Assembly: GCF_026210795.1 (NCBI RefSeq)
Contig: NC_089448.1
Location: 1,240,001-1,304,000 of the forward strand
From: Rhizophagus irregularis
Taxonomy: Eukaryota > Glomeromycota > Glomeromycetes > Glomerales > Glomeraceae
Direction of reading: 5' to 3'
DNA length: 64,000 nucleotides
Part shown: one piece after another, positions 33,810 through 45,029 of the stretch
How positions within the stretch are numbered: position 1 is the first letter of the stretch
How the letters are laid out: every line of letters begins with the position of its first letter
Position numbers and translations under genes: made by a program
Notes under the pieces: generated by a model
The model's database searches: none
What the model was told of the DNA's origin: nothing
The model's input: only the letters and a program-made list of their open reading frames with translations

Positions 33810-34181
33810 GGCCACTCCAATTTAATAGTTTGTTTAACGTACCCCACCCCCCTCATTTTTGAAAAATTTTTAAAAATAAACAAACATATGTTATATCACG
33901 TGACTTATAATAACATCACCGATCTGTATAATATTTAAAAGAATTTCTTTCCAGTGTAATTGAATCTACCAAAGAAAATGGTATAATTAATAAAAGTAAT
34001 ATATGTAAACTTATTAATTGCATTATCTGTAATAAATTAAGATGTATTTTTAGTAAAAATGCATTGAGTGATAAAGAAAAAACTATGTTTATTTTTAAAT
34101 GTTTACTTAATTTGACCCCCTCCCCCCCTCAATTTTTATATAAAATTAGGACGTTAAACAAACTATTAAATTGGAGCAGCC
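33810..34181. mobile_element. Tourist-like (Harbinger-type) MITE
   Basis: The terminal inverted repeats are GGCCACTCCAATTTAATAG on the left and, as reverse complement of the right, GGCTGCTCCAATTTAATAG; both continue TTTGTTTAACGT. The 3-bp repeat TTA flanks the element (33807-33809 and 34182-34184), matching the TWA preference of PIF/Harbinger. Subterminal C-rich tracts (ACCCCCCTC, CCCCCTCCCC) lie at both ends. 372 bp, non-coding. Confidence 0.82.
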
Positions 34182-34184
34182 TTA

Positions 34185-35664
34185 TTATAACAAACTGTTG
34201 CTAAAGATTCATTTATTTTTTTTATACGTTTATATTTTGGAGTATGTATACATGGAAAATTCAGCGGGATTTAATTATTCTAACGAACATTTTAACATGT
34301 TTTTTTTTTGTAGATGGCGGTACGTACTTAAACATGAACTAAACAATTGAGCCCTTCAAAAAAATGGTATGGAAAATAACTTGGGTCACGATCATTATGG
34401 AGTAGAAGATGTCACAAATATGTCGGACTATTTATTTTTTTGGATAACGCGTCAGAGATTTTATTAGTATAACTTCCGATTAATTCTTTTAGTGAAACGT
34501 TTTTAACATTTCATTTCTTCCTTTTTTAGATAGTCCAGAGCGTTGAAACTCTTCTTGTTAATTTTGTCCAATTACTAATTTCTTTTTTCTTTTTTTTTTT
34601 AAACAGTTTTGTTCCTCAGCTCTTTGGATGCAAAACCCTGTAAAAACATTCTTTTAACGAAATATTTTAGACTCTGGGTCTTTGGATGGGTGAAAGCTTT
34701 GGTAGGTTTAAGCCTTTTTAGTTTTCTTTTTTTATTTTTTTTAACAACCTGTTTCTAACGGTGATTTTTTTCATTTTTGTAGAAAGGCTTGGTTATTCAA
34801 GTATGAGTTGAGCGTGAGATACTCTTTCTTTCAGTCATTCAATTTTCAAAAATTTTGATTTTGATGGCTCCCTTGTGGAAATGCAAGTAGATTTTAAATT
34901 TTTAATTATTTATTCTTTTTTTTTGTCTTTGATTATAATCTCTTTTTTTCAGTTTTTTAGATTCCATCTTCATATCAGTCTTCAGATACATGTGAAATTG
35001 ACAAAGAATAAGTATTTCAATTTGGAAAACTTTAAAAATGGTGAGTTTTATATTGTGAAACTTCAATTATTTTATTTTTTTATAAGAAATATTAACATTT
35101 CTCTTTTTTTTGCAGGTATAAATGTTTCGATAAAATGAAAGCATACATTTGGTATATGAAAATTTTTTTTAATTTTTTTTTCATATGAAACGTTTTCTTC
35201 TTTTGTTCTCTTGTAAGTACCTTTCGGGTTCTTCTTATATTGGATACTGGTTATACAGTAGGTTTCAAAGTTTCATTTTGAAACTTTGGTTCTTTTTTTT
35301 ATTTATTTTTTTTAAAAGAAACAATGCTTATTTATTTTTGTAGACTTCCTTTGATTGGCTTTGATTTTGGATTAGGAAAACAGGTGGTTTCAAAATTTAA
35401 CTTAGCAAAACTTCTATTTTCAGTTATTTCTTTTTAGACCTCTGGAAATTATTATAATGTGATATCAGTGGATTATAAAGTTTAATATATAGGTTTTAAT
35501 TATTTATTACATCGTATATTACTGTAAAATTGAAGAAATGCATATTTACGAAATAAATAGTAAATGCCACTATAAAATAATACTTGAAACAATGTAGTAT
35601 TTATACAAATTCTTTATGATTTTTCTATGATTTTCCGATGAGAAAAACTAAGTGGGACGATCTT
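34185..35664. other. T-rich intergenic stretch, no gene supported
   Basis: Long poly-T runs with several short GTAAGT- and TTTTGCAG-like words (for example near 34595, 35115 and 35215) give an intron-like look, but no exon series with recognisable protein content could be read. The 87-codon frame at 34875-35138 is F/I-rich low complexity. Confidence 0.35.
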
Positions 35665-36388
35665 GAACTCTGCACCCCATTCAACTGATCAACAAAGGTT
35701 CTAACCTTACATTTCATGTCTCAATTGTCTAGGTTATATCCTTCGTGGTCCGCCCATGGTTTTAACCCATGTCCATGATATACTTTGACTTGTCATGCTG
35801 TGTCATAGAAACAAATCATGCTAATTAATTTAATCCAACAATATATGATTATACTCACTTCACTGGTCGAAATCAAAACTTTCGACCGTTAAGAGCTTTC
35901 GGCATAATTTTTGCCGATTGGTCATGTGATTCATCACATTTTTTGACCAACGGCAAAAATCGGTAAAATCAATCACAAATCGACTGATACTGATTGTTAA
36001 ACGAAAACTCGTTCAGTCTTTTGGTGAAAAATTGACTTATACCGATTGTTATACGAAAACTTGTTCCTTTAAGGTCATTCAGTAAATTTTGCCGATTGGT
36101 CACATAAATCGACACAATTTTGCCAAATAGTAAAAAACATTATTTTTTAATTCGAATTTTATACTTTGTTTACATTGTTTATATTCAGTGCATAATCATT
36201 AATGAAAATTTTTATTGTAAAATGAATTTCGTCTTGTTTTTCGTCAAGTAATTATAATAAAAATACTACAAAAGAATCTTTTCGTAAAATGAAATTTTGT
36301 CTAATAAACGTGTCTCTCGTCAAGTAATTATAAAAATTAAAAAAATAAAAAAAATAATTCGGCCAATTTTTACCAAAACACTTAATTA

Positions 36389-39300
36389 TTAACGAATTTG
36401 GAGTTTGCGATTAATTGGATTAATCGCCAAATATTCAATAGCATTACTCCAAGTAGAAATTCGATATTTTGATGGTATAAATCGACAAAGGATATTATGT
36501 ACAGGAATAATACAATCGCGGCTTTCATCATAAAATTCAGATTTTCACAACTCAACGTTACAGCTCTCGTCTTCATCATCAATATGAAAATAATATCGAC
36601 TTTCACTCATACTAGCTGGTCGATACCAACGAATATATGCCAAATTATGTTCCATTTGTCCATTTGGCAAGTCGACTGTATGTTTGAAGAAGTATTGAAT
36701 TTGTCCAGGATAACTGTCGACTTCCCCATCACTAGTTATAAATTTGGCTAGGACATACGAGCTTTTTGTATGTCGAACTGACATTGCGGAGCCAAATACT
36801 TTGGAACCAATTCAGCATCTTCCAAATTGATTTATCTTTACTCGAATTGTTATAGAATCTTGGATAATTTCATCTGCTGGTTTGCGAAACTTGTACATTT
36901 CGATATAAGAAGCATTATAAAAAGCAACCATCAGTTCGAGCATTGATTCGGTCATTATTGCTTCGGAACTAGGCTTCAGCATTTCTCCAGGAAACGGCTC
37001 GCATCCAGTAATAGTCGATTCCTGTATGTTTTTAGCATTTAGCCAAAACCGCTCTAGTTCATCTGAAGAAAATTGGTCTGCAGCCGATATTGAACCAGTT
37101 GTGGGTCGATCTTCAAGCAATTCTAAGCCTTTCGTTTGAATGTCAGAACTAATGATATCTCCAATTCGATTATCATTCATTATCTGACGCATTATTTCTG
37201 GTTCAATTTGTCTATTACTTGTTGGCAACGAGCCTTAAAAATTATTAAAAATAAGACTAACAATGTAAACATCCGAATAAAGTAAAAAAAGTAAAAAAAA
37301 GAATATCTTACTGAGTATTCCATTCATACGCTCAAATGAAAAACACCAAAATGCATACAATAGACCAAAATCATTCGAACAATCGCACAAATGGAGCGAA
37401 AGGTGAAGATTAGGCGTAATTTTTACTCTTCCATAGTGTACTTCAATAAGCTTAATTATTTTAATTAGCCTCTCATGAGCTTCTTCCATTAATTCAATTT
37501 CTAAAATTCGGCTTACTAAAATAGAACAAACTCTAACGAAATGTGTCAAGATTTTTTGATCTTTTGACGGTAAATGTTCCCACAATGAGGTAGTTGCGTA
37601 GATCATAAAGAAAATTCGCCACTGATCGGCTGTATAGTTTGAAAACCCTTCTCCGCGCTCAATATTTCCGGGAATTCGTCCCAAATCAGCCGGTATTTTG
37701 AATTGATTCATTTTTCTTGAATCTTCTTTAGATCGTTCGGGGTTAAAACACCCTCATTGATCCAAATCCTCTTCATTATCCACCTCGCAATTCCTAAGAA
37801 TAAGCAGTGCATTGGATCTACAATAATAAAACAAATTGGGTCAAAGTACGGCAATCGAAGTAACTCCGACCACCTAACCCCTTTTTCACTAACGAAATTC
37901 TTTCTTGAATTGGTGGAATTGCAACTTCGCCATGCAAGAGCATTCCGACGATGTTCGGTCGAATCACGAGTAATGAACCAATTCTCCATATCCTCCATAC
38001 CTGCAAAATTATGTTGGTGGTCTTCATAATTTGCTCGTTTCATACACCGATGGCAAGAAACCAAAGCTGAAATATGCCCGCATATTTTTCAAGCAGCAGG
38101 GATATCGCACGAAATTAGTACTAAAGCCGCACGAATATTTTTCCCGTTTTGGCACTTAAATGTTCGATTTAAAGTTATTCCACTCCATAGTAACTCTAAT
38201 TCATTGACAATAGGCGCAATATAATGATTAATCTTGTGCAAGCTTACTTCGTTCGGTCCTGGTAGTAGACCGAGAACCAGCAAATTTTCGCGCTTGAACC
38301 GAATGTCACGGGGTAAATTACAGACAGCTGCGTAAATTACCCTGATACTATAAAATGTACCATCGTAGGGCTGGAACCAATCAAGGTTTATCATTAGTCC
38401 TAGATGTGAATCGGCTACTTCTGGTCGGAAAAATTTGGCTGAATTTTCATCGTCAGTTTCTCTTAATGTTTTCCAGATTTGACCGTCATATATATCGGTC
38501 AGTATGTTATCGAATTGTCAACGATTTGACCAATGTCGAAGTAACCGTTCAAAGTGAGGCCGACGATATAGAGTTTCCAATTGTTGATGAATCGGTACAA
38601 ACGGATATATTAATTCTGGCTTTTTAACCTCTCTCTCAGCCAAGACCGTTTGACACGATTTCGTCCTTCGAGACGCAGAATTTGGAAATTCGATGTGACT
38701 GCATCTTATGATACTAATACTGTCATTTTTTTGAATTTCGTCCATGTCTGTCTTATTATATAATTTATGACATTTCAGACATGGCACGAAACTATGGAAA
38801 CGATCTTTCAGGCCAAGTTGAATTCTTGCCAGATATAGAGAGTCAGGAAAGTTATCGTAAATGTCTCCACCGATTTCTTTTAACACTATTTTCATGAATT
38901 TTAGTTGAGATTCGGTCGCTGTTTCAGGGAGATTGAACTTTTTTCGAAAGGTCATTATCCACAATAAAATCCATGAAAATTTATCATCGATTATCGTTTT
39001 TCTTCCTCTTGATATGATTTAAAATCTGGTGGTGAATAATTTTCAAAAGTATCGGCAAAAGTTTCATCATCTGACTCATTGCCATCAGATGAAGAAGTAT
39101 CAGTATGTTGTTCATAATCAGAATTGCTCAAATCTTCTGTTCCTGAATGTTCGAGCATAGTTTGTGGGCGATTTGCATAGCTTCTTGTACGTCTTCGAGG
39201 TAAAAAAATATATTCATTTTCGTTGTATTCTGGAGTTGTTGAATTATCTTTTTCATTTAATGGAATTGTTGTCAAATCTTCTTCTAAAGGAGTTATTACC

Positions 39301-39608
39301 GAAATCTCTTCATTTAATGGAGGTACCAAAATATCTTCATTTATCAGATTTTCTTCTAACGAAGTTATTGTCGAATCCTCTTCTTGATTAATTAGTAACA
39401 ATGAAGCCAAACCACTATTAAGATTCGAGTCAGTTGTGTTTTCTGCCGCTTCGTGAAGCATTTTGGTTCGTGTTATAACCAGTTTTCCATTACATTTGTC
39501 ACAATAACAAGGGACTTTGGTTCTTTTTTTGCTAAACCTTCTAGAAGATAGTCGGTTTGCTATCCTTTCCGAACCCATAATTTGATTAATCGATCTTCTT
39601 CTCGTCAT
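36389..39608 (-). pseudogene. CACTA transposase (Tnp2/Plavaka-like), four stops and two frameshifts
   Basis: Reading from 39608: an acidic N-terminus with a CYCDKC motif; a frame break near 38975; then VPCLKCHKLYNK (a zinc-ribbon-like CxxC). The transposase core follows: MINLDWFQPYDGTFYS, AVCNLPRDIRFKRENLLVLG, LLPGPNE, then DPMHCLFLGIARWIMKRIW. This is the GL-x-DWF / NLP-x-x-RF / PGP-x-EP / D-x-MH-x-LF-LG series of Tnp2-type CACTA transposases. After a second frame break near 37,720 come the conserved C-terminal parts, with a 78-bp intron (37311-37234) inside FERMNGILS-SLPTSNRQIEP. In-frame TGA codons lie at 38520-38518, 38091-38089, 36814-36812 and 36547-36545. The stop is TAA at 36391-36389. 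It cannot produce a full protein. Confidence 0.8.
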
Positions 39609-39719
39609 GTTTTATAAAATTTGATAAAGAATCGGTTATAATTAATATGTACTTTAAAATTTAACGAAACTTTGACAAATGAAGTCAATTTTTCTCTTGA
39701 AAATTAAAATTTTATGAAA

Positions 39720-40320
39720 TTTTTTTTTTAGTTTGAAAATTTCGGTTAAATTTAATCCGTTAGTAATTGATTTAATAAAAGTTTAATTTCGAGATTTCGA
39801 TTAATTAAATTTTCAATCATGAGAATTTTTTTTAATTTGAAAATTTCGGTTAAATTTGATCTGTTAGTAATTGATTTAATAAAAGTTTAATTTCGAGATT
39901 TCGATTAATTAAATTTTCAATCATGAGAATTTTTTTAATTTGAAAATTTCGGTTAAATTTAATCCGTTAGTAATTGATTTAATAAAAGTTTAATTTCGAG
40001 ATTTCGATTAATTAAATTTTCAATCATGAGAATTTTTTTTAATTTGAAAATTTCGGTTAAATTTGATCTGTTAGTAATTGATTTAATAAAAGTTTAATTT
40101 CGAGATTTCGATTAATTAAATTTTCAATCATGAGAATTTTTTTTAATTTGAAAATTTTGGTTAAATTTAATCCGTTAGTAATTGATTTAATAAAAGTTTA
40201 ATTTCGAGATTTCGATTAATTAAATTTTCAATCATGAGAATTTTTTTTAATTTAAAAATTTCGGTTAAATTTGATCCGTTAGTAATTGATTTGATAAAAG
40301 TAATAAAAGTCTAATTTCGA
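39720..40320. repeat. 103-104-bp tandem repeat, six copies, between the CACTA genes
   Basis: The word GTTAGTAATTGATTTAATAAA recurs, in part, at 39759, 39863, 39966, 40070, 40174 and 40278. The word before it alternates AATCCG / GATCTG over the first five copies, so the array grew as a 208-bp dimer. It occupies the space between the two divergent genes, where a shared promoter would be expected. Confidence 0.85.
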
Positions 40321-40780
40321 ATCAAATTTCGGTTTTATTTTTATCAAATAGACTTTTTCCCAGGAAAGCTTATTTTGAATTTTGAATTTATAAAGCTCCA
40401 TCAATCGAATTTTTTTCGCAAAAATAATTTTATTTTTTCGATAAACAATTCTCGTAATTTTTATAAAATTTTTATAAAATCTGCAATACATTTTTATATT
40501 GATTATCAAACGTAACTTTTATATAAATCGAACAATATTTTTCGTCATTTTGAAAGAAAGTTTTACTTTATTTACTAATTTTACTATTCTTCTGTTTATT
40601 AAAATCTCTATAAAGAATGAAACGATCTGGAAAAAAAAGTGTCGAAAAAAGTCGTCAAGAGTCTCACAAACAAACTTCTTCACAGGAATTTGTAAGTTCT
40701 GATTCTCCCAAACAAACGTCGATATCGAAACAACAATCCACAGCTTCCAGATCCGGTTCTATCAAAACTCAAAAACAAGT

Positions 40781-41180
40781 GTCGAAACAGGAATCCGCAG
40801 CTTCCGGTTTCAGTTCTACCAAAACTCAAAAACAAGCGTCGAAACAGGAATCCGCAGCTTCCGGTTCCGGTTCTATCAAAACTCAAAAACAAACGTCGAA
40901 ACAGGAATCCGCAGCTTCCGGTTCCGGTTCTACCAAAACTCAAAAACAAACATTGAAACAGGAATCCGCAGCTTCCGGTTCCGGTTCTACCAAAACTCAA
41001 AAAAAACGTCGAAACAGGAATCCGCAGCTTCCAGTTCCGGTTCTACCAAAACTCAAAAAAAAACGTCGAAACAGGAATCCGCAGCTTCTGGTTCCGGTTC
41101 TATCAAAACTCAAAAACAAACGTTAAAACAACAATCCGCAGCTTCCGGTTCCGGTTCTATCAAAACTCAAAAACAAACGT
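40781..41180 (+). repeat. 57-bp coding tandem repeat (19 aa), about 7 copies
   Basis: GTCGAAACAGGAATCCGCAG recurs every 57 bp, followed by CTTCCGGTTCCGGTTCTA(C/T)C and AAAACTCAAAAA. Divergence between units is low. One unit has lost a base in its A-run (near 41000), which breaks the frame. Confidence 0.85.
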
Positions 41181-41274
41181 CGATACCAGAAGCTTCGGAA
41201 AATAATGGGCCATTTCGCTTAGTGGTACCATCCAGCTTGTACTCGCAACAAAGCAGGATGGTACCACCAATTCA

Positions 41275-41460
41275 TAATGTAACCGTACATAGGAATTAAC
41301 GCCCATTACACGCACAGCCGAACCGTATAGGAGCAATGTACATAGGGAATTAACGCCCATTACACGCACCACCAAACCGTATAGGAGCAATGTACGCATC
41401 GCCGAACCGTATAGGAGCAATGTACGCACCGCCGAACCGTATAGGAGAGAATTAACGCCA
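41275..41460 (+). repeat. Minisatellite CCGAACCGTATAGGAGCAATGTACGCA-type
   Basis: Units contain CCGTATAGGAGCAATGTAC; two longer units include AATTAACGCCCATTACACGC, and the later units shrink to 30 bp. In the presumed reading frame they encode TRTAEPYRSNV-type repeats, so this is probably a repetitive protein segment of the second CACTA gene. Confidence 0.7.
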
Positions 41461-43139
41461 ATTATACGTGAACCTTATAGTAGTAATTGGACTAGAGATG
41501 TAAATGGTGAGCTACAATTGACTTTTGTATTCATTTTAGAGTTCTGGTCGACTTTAACGTTTTTTTAGAAACGTATGATCTCCGAGAAGAAAATGCCTAC
41601 TTACGGGGAAGAATCGACGAATTAAATCGGCAACTCGATAATGCAAATGGCGAGTTGCGTGACCTACGGCTAGACGTTGGCCAATTACAATCGTATAACA
41701 ATATACTTAGTCAGGAAAACGATGGCTTGCGTCACCGACATTCATCTGACCTTCAAGATATCGAATTTGAAGAGGATCAATGACCAACAAAGCGTAGGAA
41801 AGGAAAAAATCTTGTGCGCGATTCTGAAGATGAAATGGAAGTAGATGAAGAAGAAGCTAGGGTTCGTCCAAAAATCCTCTTTCAATGTATGCTTTTAACG
41901 CTCGCTAAACTGATATTTTGTACAATTTAGGCCGAGATGAAGACGATTCTAAAAACTTTTCCGATTGAACTAGAATTAAAATACGATGAAAAGTTTACCA
42001 GTGAGTCGAATGATAAAATTCTTCGACAGGTTATACCTCGACTAATTGAAGCGATGAAGCCAAGGTATACTCCACGATACAGGCAAGTCAAGTCTTGGCT
42101 CTCCGCTTTACATAAACATCGCAGAGTGCGCTTGTTATATAAACAACGCGGCACTTTAGACAAAGATAATCGCTGTCTACATCGAAATAATCGGTTAAAT
42201 GAGGTAAATAATTTCTTTATTATTTCAAAAAAAAAAAAATCTCATCATTCGTCGAAACTTTAAATATAGAAAAAGGCACGTCGAGTTAAAGGCGCAAAAT
42301 CGCTTTTCGACAAAAATGACGAAAAACTGGAGAATTATGATCGAAAAGAACTTTTGAATGTTTTAAGTGACAACCGATATCACTCTCCAGAGTATTCTGA
42401 ATCAGATGAGGAGCAACCAGACAGTAAAAGACATATCAATGTTTATAATCCGTCTTGGAGATCTGAAGAGGTTCGATAACTTATTTGTCGCATTTTTTAT
42501 TTTTTATTTTTTATTTGTATTATTTTTTTCGTAATAGGATTGATTTTTTTTCTAATAATAGTTAATAGATTTATTACGAAATGTCTTGGACCAACACGCT
42601 TTCTCTCTTCAATCTGCACAATTGATACGAACGCGAAATTATGACGATGAGATATATAATATCGTCTCTCGTCATCCACGAGGTGCTCCAAATTGGACCT
42701 ATGTGGAGCAGAATATGCCGGCCGATACTGACTTTTCTGAGCCGGAGACACTGATTCAAACGATGGAGAATCTAATAATGGTGGAAGATGCGGAAGTGTC
42801 GGCAGAGATGGACGAAATAGTGGTAATAGAAGATTCGGAACCAACGGGAATGGAAGAATCGGAACCAACGGAAATGGAAGAATCGGAACCAACGGGAGTG
42901 GAAGAATTGGAACCAATGGGAGTGGAAGAATCGCTGGAAACGGAAGATAAAACAGACAAATGGTATAAATTTGTACTTTAATTTTTGTTTGAGTTTTTAT
43001 TATACTAACTTTTTTTTTCGAATTTTAGATTGTGAATTCATCAGTTTTTTTTGGATTTTTTTTTGAAAATTATGGGATTTTTTGTGGAATTCTGGATTGA
43101 ATTTTTTTATTTTCGTAGGAAATTTTTATTAATTTAGTA

Positions 43140-43470
43140 TTATTTTGTATTATTTTCGTATTGTTTACGTATTATTTACGTATTATTTTTGTATTATTGT
43201 TGTAGGAAATTTTTATTATTTTCGTATTATTTTAGTATTATTTTTGTAGGAAATTTTTATTATTTTAGTATTATTTTCGTATTATTTTCGTATTATTTTC
43301 GTATTATTTTCGTAGGAAATTTTTATTATTTTAGTATTATTTCGTATTATTTTAGTATTATTTTCGTATTATTTTAGTATTATTGTTGTAGGAAATTTTT
43401 ATTATTTTCGTATTATTTTAGTATTATTTTCGTAGGAAATTTTTACTATTTTTGTAGGAAATTTTTGCGA
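43140..43470. repeat. Low-complexity TATTATTTTCG / GTAGGAAATTTTTATT array
   Basis: Short units TATTATTTT(A/C)G alternate with GTAGGAAATTTTTATTATTTT. This is simple-sequence expansion downstream of the second CACTA gene, and the frame across it is spurious. Confidence 0.8.
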
Positions 43471-43869
43471 TTTAATTGATTTAATTAAATAATTGGTAAA
43501 TCAATCGAAATAAAATCGGTTTTAAAACTTAAATTTGCTAAATTTCGTCAAAATTATTATGGTCGATTTTATTTATTTTTGCAAATCGGCAAATTAAATC
43601 AATATCGATTTTTAAACGAATAGTCGATTGTTTATGACGAATTTCATTTGCATGGCAGGTTCGAATTTTATTGATATGTACAGCCGATTTTTTTAACTAA
43701 TTCCGAAACTTTGCCAATTTCTAATAGGTGTTACGGTGCAAATCGTCCATAAAATTAGTTGCCGATTTTTTTGGTACTGATCGGCTAATGTCAGACCGAA
43801 TTTTGTCCAACATTCGGCAATTTAAAATTTTGCCGAAATGGACTATTCTGACCAGTGCTTATAGTCATA

Positions 43870-44730
43870 TACGGACATTTATGTCCATGATATTTGTTGA
43901 TAATGCTCCTTGTCAGATATGGCTGTGATATTTGTTGTCAATTGCTCATGATGATACTCCTTGTCAGGTACGGACATTTATGTCTGTAATATTTGTTGAT
44001 GATGCTCCTTGTCAGATATGACCATGATATTTGTTGTCAATTGCTTATAATGATACTCCTTGTCAGGTAAGGACATTTATGTCCGTGATATTTGTTGATG
44101 ATGCTTCTTGTCATATACGACCATGATATTTGTTGTCAATTGCTCATGATGATACTACTTGTCAGGTACGGACATTTATGTCCGTGATTTTTGTTGATGA
44201 TGCTCCTTGTCAGATACGACCATGATATTTGTTGTCAATTGCTTATAATGATACTCCTTGTCAGGTACGGACATTTATGTCCGTGATATTTGTTAATGAT
44301 GCTCCTTGTCATATACGACCATGATATTTGTTGTCAATTGCTCATGATGATACTACTTGTCAGGTATGGACATTTATGTCCATGATATTTATGATAACCT
44401 TTGTCAAGTACAGACATTTATGTCCATGATATTTATGATAACCTTTGTCAAGCACAGACATTTATGTCCATGATATTTATGATAACCTTTGTCAAGCACA
44501 GACATTTATGTCTGTGATATTTGTGATAACCTTTGTAAAGCACAGACATTTATGTCCATGATATTTGTGATAACCTTTGTCAAGCACAGACATTTATGTC
44601 TGTGATTTTTGTTATATTTATGATAATCTTTGTAAAGCACAGACATTTATGTCTGTAATATTTATTATGCTTATCCTCTGTCTTATAATAACCTTTGTCA
44701 AGCACAGACATTATTTATGTCCATGATTTT
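43870..44730. repeat. Foldback left-arm tandem arrays (99-bp and about 50-bp units)
   Basis: The first six units of about 99 bp start at CGGACATTTATGTCC (43872, 43971, 44070 and so on) and contain TTTGTTGATGATGCTCCTTG and TTTGTTGTCAATTGCT. From about 44395 shorter units follow, with GATAACCTTTGTCAAGCACA before each GACATTTATGTC. Each unit holds a small inverted repeat, in its best form CGGACATTTATGTCCG. Confidence 0.88.
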
Positions 44731-45029
44731 TGATTTTTTGCACCCACCATCCAGTATTTTAATTATAAATAAGGCAATTTTATAATTTTTGACTGCATAT
44801 TCATATACCAACTTCATTAATAAATATTTTATATCACCTTATAACTATAAAAAAGGCAATTTTTTTTCAAGTTTACACATTAATTTGACTAGGTTTAAAA
44901 TAATTTTGCACAGCAAAATTTGTCAGAATTATTTGGCCAGAATTATAAAATGGACATAAAGTCTAGTTTGCAAATTTGACCAGAATTATAAAAACAGACA
45001 TTTATGTCTATTTTGTAAATTTGGCCAGC

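Larger units (their letters stand above)
40617..42981 (+). pseudogene. Second CACTA gene (TnpA-like candidate), multi-exon, lightly broken
   Basis: Exon 1 encodes a Ser/Lys/Gln-rich region made of 19-residue repeats (SKQESAASGSGSTKTQKQT), with 1-bp deletions near 41000 and 41290. After an intron ending at about 41570 comes a coiled coil (ENAYLRGRIDELNRQLDNAN). A TGA follows at 41781-41783, then a KRRKGK basic patch and an acidic run. A third exon (41931-42203) carries FPIELELKYDEKF and YTPRYRQVKSWLSALHKHRR; a fourth (about 42268-42470) carries YHSPEYSESDEEQPDSKRH; the last (about 42552-42981) ends in acidic E-S-E-P-T repeats. Introns are GT-AG and short. CACTA elements usually carry a DNA-binding partner protein that binds subterminal repeats; that role here is inferred from position, the basic patches and the coiled coil. 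Confidence 0.6.
35861..43857. mobile_element. Complete CACTA (EnSpm-type) transposon, 8.0 kb
   Basis: It starts CACTGGTC and ends GACCAGTG, flanked by the 3-bp repeat CTT (35858-35860 and 43858-43860). Both subterminal regions are dense in GCCGA/TCGGC words. The intact empty site TATACTCACTTATAGTCATAT, in part, is present on the other arm of the foldback (complement at about 54315-54336), which fixes both boundaries. It holds a transposase gene (minus) and a second gene (plus), divergent across a 104-bp tandem repeat. Both genes are damaged. Confidence 0.9.

Noticed and set aside
34875-35138. 87-codon Phe/Ile-rich frame that looks like a membrane peptide
   Set aside because: It lies in long poly-T tracts and is the expected product of T-rich low complexity.
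43189-43377. Tyr/Phe-rich 62-codon frame
   Set aside because: It is translation of the TATTATTTTCG simple repeat.
43870-44730. Regular spaced repeats that resemble a CRISPR array
   Set aside because: The units are 99-bp tandem copies without unique spacers, they are mirrored in the other arm of a eukaryotic foldback element, and no cas genes are present.
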